Below are positions 57,470 to 64,000 of a stretch of 64,000 nucleotides of DNA, piece by piece (the stretch's first letter is position 1; each line of letters opens with the position of its first letter). The position numbers and the translations under genes are program-made. Where the stretch lies: contig MKVK01000011.1 in NCBI GenBank assembly GCA_001898825.1, positions 1 through 64,000 on the forward strand. The letters are read 5' to 3'. The stretch is from Magnetospirillum sp. 64-120 (GTDB lineage Bacteria > Pseudomonadota > Alphaproteobacteria > Rhodospirillales > Magnetospirillaceae). A model generated the notes under the pieces. It did not search any database and had not been told where the DNA came from. It saw only the letters and a list, made by a program, of their open reading frames with translations.

Positions 57470-57546
57470 TGGTAGCGGGAGAGGGACTTGAACCCCCGAC
57501 CCCAGGATTATGATTCCCGTGCTCTAACCAGCTGAGCTACCCCGCC
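57470..57546 (-). tRNA. tRNA-Met (CAU), elongator type
   Basis: A complete 77-base cloverleaf on the minus strand with encoded CCA. The acceptor stem begins GGCGGGG and pairs with TCCCGCT, the D arm has AGCTGGTTA in its loop, the anticodon loop is ATCATAA (CAT), and the T loop is TTCAAGT. The stem begins with a normal G and lacks initiator features. A CAT anticodon could also be lysidine-modified tRNA-Ile2; the overall match to elongator tRNA-Met makes Met the better call. Confidence 0.92.
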
Positions 57547-57699
57547 TTACCGTGCGAGAGGCCGTTCGTATAAAGGCTTCCCGGACCCCTGTCAAGCGCC
57601 CTTGATGACATTTTTTGTGATAGCCGGTTTGCCGTCTGTGCGTCGGCAAGCTATGGTTGCCCAGGGGTGTCGCCGAACGCGAATTGGGGACAGACGGAC

Positions 57700-60309
57700 A
57701 TGGGCTTGGGTGGCCAAGCGGGACGCATTTTTGAAACCGCCTTTCAACATTGCCAGGACGGCATGGTGCTGGCCACCTATGGCGGGGTGGTCCTGGCGGC
57801 CAATCCCGCCATGGTCGGGCTGGTGCCCACATGGCCGCACGATCCTGTCGGGCGGACCTATGCCGCCTTGGTGCCGCATTCCCCGAAGCTGGCGCCGGGG
57901 CGCTGGCGTCAGGACATGCTGGACGGCCGGGTGGTCGAGGTCGAGGCGGTGGCCGGCGGTGCCGACGGTCTGATGCTGATCCATCGCGACGTCACCGTGC
58001 TGTGCCATTTGGGGGCGCGACTCAGTGACGCTGAAGGCGAGCTGGAGCAGACCCTGGGGCTGGCCAGCATCGGCGGCTGGCGCCTGGATCAGCGCACCTT
58101 GGTCTTGCACCTGTCCCGTGCCCACGGCCGGATGCTGCTGGGTGTTCCCGAGGCCATGGCCCTGCCCATGCAGGAATACGTGGAACGTTTCGTCCACCCC
58201 GACGACTGGATGCTGCTGGCGCAGAAAATCGCCCATGTCACCGAAGCGGGCTGGCCCGAAGGCTTCACCGACCATTTCGAATATCGTGTCCGTCACCCCG
58301 ACGGCAGGGTGCAGCATATGGCGGTGACCTCGGCCATCCACAACGGCCGGGTGGTGGGCGTCACCCAGGACATCACCGAACGCAAGCGCATGGTGGAAAA
58401 CCTGGAAGCCAACGAACGGCGCCTGCGCACCATCATCGAGACCACGCCGTTGCCTTTGGTCATCACCAACGCCAACGCCGCCAAGGTGATGTACGCCAAT
58501 TCGTCGTTCCGGGCATTGTTCGACATTCCCGACGATTTTGACGGCGACATCAATTCCCGCAGCTTCTATCAGGAACCGGAAGACCGTGACCGCTTGATCG
58601 AAGCGCTGCGCCGCGACGGGGTGGTCCGCAATTTCGAGGCTTTGGGGCGCAGTTGGTCGGGCCGCAATTTCTGGGCCAGCGTCACCGCCGCCGTGTTGGA
58701 ATTGGACGGCGAGCCGTCCCTGTTCGTCGCCGTCAACGACATCACCGCGCTGAAGAAGCACGAAGCCGAACTGCACGCCGCCAAGGACGCCGCCGAGGCG
58801 GCGGTGCGCACCAAGTCGGAATTCCTGGCGATGATGAGCCACGAAATCCGCACCCCCATGAACGGCATCATCGTCATGGCCCGGCTGCTGCTGGACACCG
58901 ACCTGACGCCGGAGCAGCGTGAATGGCTGGAAATCGTCACCTCGTCCGGCGACACGTTGATGACGGTGCTGAACGACATCCTGGATTTCTCGAAGCTGGA
59001 ATCGGGCAAGCTGGACATCGAGACCGTGCCCTTCGACCTGTCGGCCCTGGTGGGTGGCGTGGTCGAGTTGATGCGGGCCAGGGCCGAGGAAAAAGGCCTG
59101 GCCATCTCGGTCCATTACGGCATGGGGATCCCAAGCTTCGTCGCCTCGGACCCGACGCGCCTGCGCCAGGTTCTGCTGAATTTGGTGGGCAACGCCATCA
59201 AGTTCACCGAAGTGGGCGGCATCCATCTGGATCTGACCGTGGAACATCAAGCCGGCGACGATATGGTGTTGCGCTTCGCCGTGCGCGACACCGGAATCGG
59301 CATTCCCGCCGACGCCCTGACCCGGCTGTTCGCCGCTTTCAGTCAGGTGGATTCCAGCATCAACCGCCGTTTCGGCGGTACCGGTCTGGGCTTGGTCATC
59401 TGCCAGCGTCTGGTCTTGTTGATGGGCGGGTTGATCGACGTGGACAGCGTCGAAGGCAAGGGCAGCACTTTCAGTTTCACCCTGCCGGTACAGGTGGAAA
59501 GCGCCGTGGGCATGGCGTCGCGCAGCGCCTTGCCGCCTTTGCCGCCGCTGACCATCCTGCTGGCCGAAGACAACCCGGTGAACCAAAAGGTCGCCCGTGC
59601 CGTGCTGGAACGTCATGGACACCAGGTGGACGTGGCCGAGGACGGCGAACAGGTGGTTTCCATGGTGGCCGACGCCCCGGCCGGAACCTGGGACGTGGTG
59701 CTGATGGACATGCAGATGCCCGGGCGCGACGGGCTGGAAGCCACCCGACACATCCGCGACCTGCGCGGCCCCAAGGGACAGGTCCCCATCGTCGCCATGA
59801 CCGCCAACGCCATGAAGGAAGACCGCGCCCGTTGTCTGGCCGCCGGCATGGACGGCTATGTGGCCAAGCCCATCGACACCCAGCCATTGTTCCTGGAACT
59901 GGCCCGTGTTCTGGGGATCGGCCATGACGGCCAGACTCCGCTGCCGCGCCCGGAACCGGGGGACGCGGTCCTGGATCGGGCGTCGCTGGAAATTCTGGCC
60001 GCCGCCGTCGGCCGTGGCGAGTTGGACGAAGTGCTGGTCAGCGGTCTGGCCCATTTTTCTGATATCCGCGTCACCTGGGCGGTGGCTTTTGGCCGCAGCG
60101 ACGGCGAAGCCATGGCCTATGTGGCCCATGACATCAAAAGCATCGCCGCCAGCCTGGGATTGCAGCGTCTGGCCGCCGCCGCCAAGGTGGTCGAAGGACT
60201 GGCGCGGGCCGGTGACCTGGATCAGGCCATGGCGGTGGGGGCGCGGCTGGATGATCACCTGGACGAAGCCATCGCCGCTTTGGCGGAATTTCGCGTAACC
60301 TTGTGCTAG
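57700..60309 (+). CDS. Multi-PAS hybrid sensor histidine kinase (PAS-HisKA-HATPase-REC-HPt)
   Basis: About 869 residues, with no obvious membrane helix, so probably cytosolic. Two or three PAS-like domains (one with [10 protein letters not shown], another with [21 protein letters not shown]) precede the HisKA His in [12 protein letters not shown] (381). HATPase boxes follow ([27 protein letters not shown]), then a receiver with phosphoacceptor Asp in VLMDMQMPG (670), and an HPt domain with His in [12 protein letters not shown] (810). A full His-Asp-His relay in one chain needs an outside regulator as output. The ATG at 57700 is used; a GTG at 57667 is an alternative. Confidence 0.92.
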   Translation: MGLGGQAGRIFETAFQHCQDGMVLATYGGVVLAANPAMVGLVPTWPHDPVGRTYAALVPHSPKLAPGRWRQDMLDGRVVEVEAVAGGADGLMLIHRDVTVLCHLGARLSDAEGELEQTLGLASIGGWRLDQRTLVLHLSRAHGRMLLGVPEAMALPMQEYVERFVHPDDWMLLAQKIAHVTEAGWPEGFTDHFEYRVRHPDGRVQHMAVTSAIHNGRVVGVTQDITERKRMVENLEANERRLRTIIETTPLPLVITNANAAKVMYANSSFRALFDIPDDFDGDINSRSFYQEPEDRDRLIEALRRDGVVRNFEALGRSWSGRNFWASVTAAVLELDGEPSLFVAVNDITALKKHEAELHAAKDAAEAAVRTKSEFLAMMSHEIRTPMNGIIVMARLLLDTDLTPEQREWLEIVTSSGDTLMTVLNDILDFSKLESGKLDIETVPFDLSALVGGVVELMRARAEEKGLAISVHYGMGIPSFVASDPTRLRQVLLNLVGNAIKFTEVGGIHLDLTVEHQAGDDMVLRFAVRDTGIGIPADALTRLFAAFSQVDSSINRRFGGTGLGLVICQRLVLLMGGLIDVDSVEGKGSTFSFTLPVQVESAVGMASRSALPPLPPLTILLAEDNPVNQKVARAVLERHGHQVDVAEDGEQVVSMVADAPAGTWDVVLMDMQMPGRDGLEATRHIRDLRGPKGQVPIVAMTANAMKEDRARCLAAGMDGYVAKPIDTQPLFLELARVLGIGHDGQTPLPRPEPGDAVLDRASLEILAAAVGRGELDEVLVSGLAHFSDIRVTWAVAFGRSDGEAMAYVAHDIKSIAASLGLQRLAAAAKVVEGLARAGDLDQAMAVGARLDDHLDEAIAALAEFRVTLC

Positions 60310-60358
60310 GGGGCGGCGAACCCCAGATATGGCCCCATGGACAATCGCGGATGACGCC

Positions 60359-60994
<636 letters not shown>

Positions 60995-61337
60995 GACGTT
61001 TGCCACTGTTCCAGCGCCTGCAGCGACTGCCGGGCCAGCTGGTGCAGCACCGGCAGGGTCACGTCGATGCGCCCTGACGGGACGTCCGTGGGATTGAGCA
61101 GTTGACGGGCGGCTTCCGCCAGGGCGGAAAAGCCGATGCTGGCGGCGGCCCCCTTCAGACGGTGGGCCGCTTCGTGGGCTGCGGTCCAGTCCGCTTCCCG
61201 CCAGGCCTTGGCCAAGTCGGAAAGCGGCGGTTCCAAATTGTCGGCGGCTTGGCGGGTCAGGCCGGCGAACACCGCGTCACCGACCCAGGCGCGCAATTCT
61301 GACAGATATCGCTCATCGACAAGCTTTTCGACCATTG

Positions 61338-61379
61338 CCAATCACACGTATTGGTTTGTGCGCAGATCATAGTGATTGG
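61338..61379. repeat. Inverted repeat in the HPt-norE gap
   Basis: CCAATCAC (61338-61345) and GTGATTGG (61372-61379) are exact reverse complements across 26 bases, covering the sequence just upstream of the HPt start. Significance is unknown. Confidence 0.4.
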
Positions 61380-61405
61380 GCCGCGGGACTGCAACATGGT
61401 CGCGC

Positions 61406-61419
61406 TTGACCGTGGTCAA
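61406..61419 (+). promoter_or_regulatory. FNR/NNR-type operator upstream of norE
   Basis: TTGACCGTGGTCAA is a perfect 14-base palindrome fitting TTGA-N6-TCAA, the site of FNR/NNR/DNR regulators that respond to oxygen or nitric oxide. Its centre is about 42 bases before the norE start codon at 61455. Confidence 0.6.
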
Positions 61420-61454
61420 TGGCGCCGTAAGGCTGGGCATGCCAGAACGTGCTG

Positions 61455-62060
61455 ATGAACCAGACCGACCCCTTGACCAGTGAAGAGAGCCTTCCCGCTT
61501 CGGCCGATTCCGACCAAGGCTGGGGGGCGTTGTCCGACCTGCCGGGCAATCCCATCATGTGGGTGTTGATCATCAGCGAACTGCTGGTTTTCGGCGCCTT
61601 CTTCATCGCGTTCGGCGTCGCCCGCATCCTGGACGTGGAAACCTTCCGCGCCGGGCAGGCGCTGTTGGACGTCCGCATGGGCGGCGCCAACACCTTGGTC
61701 CTGGTGACCAGTGGTTGGCTGGCGGCCAAGGCGGTGCAGATGGTCGGATTGGGGCGGGGGCGGGCCTCGCGGTTTTATCTGGCCGGGGCAGGGGGCTTGG
61801 GCCTGGTCTTCCTGGTCATCAAGGGCCTGGAATACGCCTCGAAGGCGGCCCAGGGCATCGACATCGAAACCAACACCTTCTTCACCCTGTTCTATCTGAT
61901 GACCGGATTTCACGCCATGCACGTGATCATGGGCATCATCGTCCTGGCCATCGTCGGTTGGAAGAATTCCCCCGAGAACCTGGAGACCGGCGCCGCCTTC
62001 TGGCACATGGTCGACCTGATCTGGCTGATCTTGTTCCCCATCGTCTATCTGCTGCAGTGA
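61455..62060 (+). CDS. norE: NorE-like heme-copper oxidase subunit III homologue
   Basis: A 201-residue membrane protein with five helices, related to cytochrome c oxidase subunit III. Landmarks are GNPIMWVLIISELLVFGAFF, NTFFTLFYLMTGFHAMHVIMG and the terminal FWHMVDLIWLILFPIVYLL. Alphaproteobacterial NorE is an accessory protein of nitric oxide reductase; the catalytic genes norCB are not in this window. The ATG at 61455 lacks a good ribosome site; GTG 61449 is also possible. Confidence 0.82.
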   Translation: MNQTDPLTSEESLPASADSDQGWGALSDLPGNPIMWVLIISELLVFGAFFIAFGVARILDVETFRAGQALLDVRMGGANTLVLVTSGWLAAKAVQMVGLGRGRASRFYLAGAGGLGLVFLVIKGLEYASKAAQGIDIETNTFFTLFYLMTGFHAMHVIMGIIVLAIVGWKNSPENLETGAAFWHMVDLIWLILFPIVYLLQ

Positions 62061-62064
62061 TCCC

Positions 62065-62358
62065 ATGACCCACGGCGAAACCCCATCCCAAGTCAGTCGT
62101 CGCCTGTTCCGCGCCTGGATGCTGTTGGTCTGTCTGACCATGGTGTCGTTGGTGGCGGTGCTGGGCTTCGGCCACAGTGAAGCCGGTCTGGTGGCGGTGG
62201 TGGTGGCCTTGGCCGCTTCCTTTCTGAAAGCCCGCGCCGTACTGGACCATTTTCTGGATCTGCGTCAGGCCGGATCGGGCTGGCGCGGCTTCTTCTACGG
62301 CTCGCTGGTGTTCATTCTGGGGGTGTTGCTGGTCACCTATGTGGTCGCCGGAAGGTAA
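62065..62358 (+). CDS. norF: NorF-like small membrane protein (cytochrome oxidase subunit IV family)
   Basis: A 97-residue protein with three predicted helices (AWMLLVCLTMVSLVAVLG, GLVAVVVALAASFLKA, GFFYGSLVFILGVLLVTYVV). The FLKARAVLDHFLDLRQAGSGWR segment matches the prokaryotic subunit-IV/NorF family. It starts 4 bases after norE and is surely in its operon. Confidence 0.82.
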   Translation: MTHGETPSQVSRRLFRAWMLLVCLTMVSLVAVLGFGHSEAGLVAVVVALAASFLKARAVLDHFLDLRQAGSGWRGFFYGSLVFILGVLLVTYVVAGR

Positions 62359-62455
62359 CAATTTAATTACATTTCACACTCTCAGGTTGCTGTCTGTGCG
62401 CTGACTGCTTACACTCTGTTCCCGCTATGGGTGCATGTGTTTGCCGGAGGTGGTC

Positions 62456-63601
62456 ATGAAGCGCGCAATTTGTCTGGCCGGTGGCGGTCCCGCCGTGGGG
62501 TTGAGCCTGGGCACCTTGAAGCGTCTGCACGAAGAACCGGGCATGAATTTCGATGTCTGGTCGCTGGCCTGTATCGGCGCCTGGCTGGGCATCGTCTGGA
62601 ACCAGGCGGACAAGGGGGCGGAATACCAGACCTCGCTGGACTTCTTCCGCGGCATCTTCCGTCCCGACGACGTCTATGACCGCTTCCCCATCGCGGCGGC
62701 TTTCGCTCCGGATTATCAGGACAGCTTCCGCAACATGGTCGAGTTCATGGTCGACCCCGCCAGCTATCGCAACATGGTGGTGCCGGCAGCCATTCAGGAA
62801 GCCTGGGTCGACATCCTGCGTTTCGCCGGCGACCCGTCGCAATGGAGCCAGGCCAATTTCAACGCGCTGATCCTGAACCAGGTGATGGCGGTCAACCCGT
62901 TTTCGCGCTTCGTCACCAGCCTGATGTACAAAAGCAAGACCCGCGGCCTGTCGCGCATCTATTACCCCGACAGCGCCTTTTTGAAGCAGATCGCCTTCCA
63001 GCGGCTGTACGAGCCGGGCCGGCCGATCCTTTACCACAACGCCTATAACCTGACCGACGACCGGCTGGAGCTGTTCAGCAACAAGGACAGCCAGTACCAG
63101 AAGATCAGCGCCGAAACCCTGTGTGCCTGTTCGGCCCTGCCTTACATCGAGGAACCGGTGGTGTTCGGCGGCAAGACCTATTGTGAAGGCGCCACCGTCG
63201 ACACCGTCAACTTCGAAGACCTGATGCGCAACCACCCCGATCTGGATGAGGTGTGGGTCAGCCGCATTCTGGACATCAAGCAGGTGCGCAAGCCGCAAAA
63301 CCTTTACGACGCGCTCAACAACCTGGTGATGCTGTTCGCCGCCACCACCAGCGAAGACGACGTCAAGCTGTTCAAGCATCACGTGGCCAAGACCCACCCC
63401 AACCTGAAGATCATCGAGATCCCGGTCGCGTTCAACATCGACTATGACTGGAACTACTCGAACCTGGAACGGTCCATCGACGAAGGTTATGACGCCGCCG
63501 ACCAAGTCCTGGCCGCCTATGTCCAGGGTAAAACCCTGACCCCCGTTCAATCCGCCGCCGTCTCGGTTTTACCGGCGCGGCCACGCAAGGGGCGGCCTTG
63601 A
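62456..63601 (+). CDS. Patatin-like phospholipase-fold protein with Cys at the nucleophile position
   Basis: A 381-residue protein. The oxyanion-hole motif AGGGPAVGLSLGTLKRLHE is clear, so the patatin fold is likely. In alignment with GTSAG of active patatins, the elbow reads LACIG, putting Cys39 where the catalytic Ser should be, and the DGG motif reads EGA (about 244-246). The enzyme may use a cysteine nucleophile, act differently or be inactive. GGAGGTG directly upstream of the ATG at 62456 is a very strong ribosome site. The C-terminal half has no other motif that I know. Confidence 0.72.
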   Translation: MKRAICLAGGGPAVGLSLGTLKRLHEEPGMNFDVWSLACIGAWLGIVWNQADKGAEYQTSLDFFRGIFRPDDVYDRFPIAAAFAPDYQDSFRNMVEFMVDPASYRNMVVPAAIQEAWVDILRFAGDPSQWSQANFNALILNQVMAVNPFSRFVTSLMYKSKTRGLSRIYYPDSAFLKQIAFQRLYEPGRPILYHNAYNLTDDRLELFSNKDSQYQKISAETLCACSALPYIEEPVVFGGKTYCEGATVDTVNFEDLMRNHPDLDEVWVSRILDIKQVRKPQNLYDALNNLVMLFAATTSEDDVKLFKHHVAKTHPNLKIIEIPVAFNIDYDWNYSNLERSIDEGYDAADQVLAAYVQGKTLTPVQSAAVSVLPARPRKGRP

Positions 63602-63613
63602 TTTCCTACACTT

Positions 63614-63669
63614 AATCGAATCGTAAAATTGTATTCAATCCATCTTTGATGATTAAAGATGATTCGATT
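63614..63669. repeat. Nested inverted repeats upstream of a chemoreceptor gene
   Basis: Outer arms AATCGAATC (63614-63622) and GATTCGATT (63661-63669) match perfectly and enclose inner arms ATCTTT (63642-63647) and AAAGAT (63655-63660). The stretch is AT-rich and lies between the patatin gene and the next gene. It may be an operator or an mRNA structure. Confidence 0.5.
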
Positions 63670-63748
63670 TCTTGTAATCGTCCTGCTAGCCTCGTGAAAA
63701 ATACGGATAAGGCCCAAGAGCGATCCGCGGGCAGGGGGAGTTTGCGCT

Positions 63749-64000
63749 ATGAGCTTTCTTGACGACGTGAAGATCGGCACCAAGATCGCCGTCATTCCCA
63801 TCGTCGCCGCCATCGGCATGATCGCCATGGCGGTGGTCGGCATGCGGGGGCTTGCCAACCAGGAACGGGCCTTGGACGACATCGCCTCGGTGGCGTTCGC
63901 CAAGTCGGTGGAAAGCGCCCGCTTCGCCAGCGGCCTGCAGGCGGCCCACGCCGATCTTTACCGTCTGTTGACCTGGAACGCCGCCGGCGTCGACGCGGCC
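63749..64000 (+). CDS. Chemoreceptor (methyl-accepting chemotaxis protein), cut off by the window end
   Basis: The first 84 codons of a longer gene. The start MSFLDDVKIGTKIAVIPIVA is followed by a single membrane helix (about 13-32) and the beginning of a helical periplasmic sensor domain (RGLANQERALDDIASVAFAK). This layout is that of an alphaproteobacterial MCP, but the signalling domain lies outside the window, so a histidine kinase or cyclase with the same input is not excluded. GGGGGAG lies about 8 bases before the ATG. Confidence 0.65.
   Translation, partial: MSFLDDVKIGTKIAVIPIVAAIGMIAMAVVGMRGLANQERALDDIASVAFAKSVESARFASGLQAAHADLYRLLTWNAAGVDAA

Noticed and set aside
57470-57546. tRNA-Ile2 with a lysidine-modified CAT anticodon
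   Set aside because: The body of the tRNA resembles elongator tRNA-Met more than tRNA-Ile2. The alternative is noted but not preferred.

Overview
The window looks like a chromosomal segment of a GC-rich alphaproteobacterium of the Rhodospirillales, most like Magnetospirillum or a close relative. The reasons are the alphaproteobacterial cell-cycle proteins (RcdA/DUF1465 and TrcR/DUF1013), hemD fused to a mitofilin (Mic60) domain and followed by hemY, divergent tsaD/hemC, the aerobic CobN-CobW-CobU cobalamin genes, several chemotaxis and c-di-GMP proteins, and 3-hydroxybutyrate metabolism. No magnetosome, phage, transposase, rRNA or CRISPR sequence is visible. All names rest on motifs and remembered family features; no database search was possible.

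Layout. 0-8.6 kb: DsbA-like and M48-TPR envelope proteins on the minus strand, a divergent gamma-glutamyltransferase-like lipoprotein and aminotransferase, a molybdopterin-binding protein, a Panacea-domain protein, a DUF455 ferritin-like protein and a Bcp peroxiredoxin. 8.6-19.2 kb: housekeeping genes glnE, a YhdP/AsmA-like giant envelope protein, tyrS, anmK, phoU and pstB. 19.3-24.5 kb: the cobalamin group cobU-cobW-cobN. 24.5-27 kb: a small secreted protein, an iron-dependent alcohol dehydrogenase and a periplasmic binding protein. 27-32.5 kb: tsaD, then hemC-hemD/mic60-hemY, then cyaY. 32.6-36 kb: a small receiver protein, rpmE, a membrane class III nucleotide cyclase and rcdA. 36-39.9 kb: thioesterase, 3-hydroxybutyrate dehydrogenase, DUF1192, quinone oxidoreductase, trcR and a glycine-zipper lipoprotein.

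40-41.5 kb holds a lower-GC orphan gene with two related zinc-cysteine modules, the first HNH-like, headed by a perfect inverted repeat. It is the best candidate here for an undescribed accessory function. 41.6-50.3 kb is the iron-sulfur locus: an alpha/beta hydrolase, then cysE-iscR-(second cysteine desulfurase)-iscS-iscU-iscA-hscB-hscA-fdx-iscX. A sigma70-like promoter in front of cysE is overlapped by a sequence resembling an IscR type-1 site, which suggests feedback control by the [2Fe-2S] form of IscR. cysE (cysteine precursor supply), the desulfurases (sulfur mobilisation), IscU/IscA (scaffold and carrier), HscB/HscA (cluster release) and ferredoxin (electrons) form one functional chain; cyaY at 32 kb belongs to the same process.

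50.3-64 kb: DUF599, mnmA (which needs IscS sulfur), a rubrerythrin-like protein, a PAS-MCP-PilZ receptor, a small ORF coupled to a PilZ protein, cytochrome c, tRNA-Met, a PAS-hybrid histidine kinase, msrA with an antisense-encoded HPt protein, norEF-like oxidase accessory genes behind an FNR/NNR-like palindrome, a patatin-like protein with an unusual nucleophile position, and the start of another chemoreceptor cut off by the window end. Many gene pairs overlap by 1-4 bp, and several convergent pairs share a TTAA or TTAG stop element.
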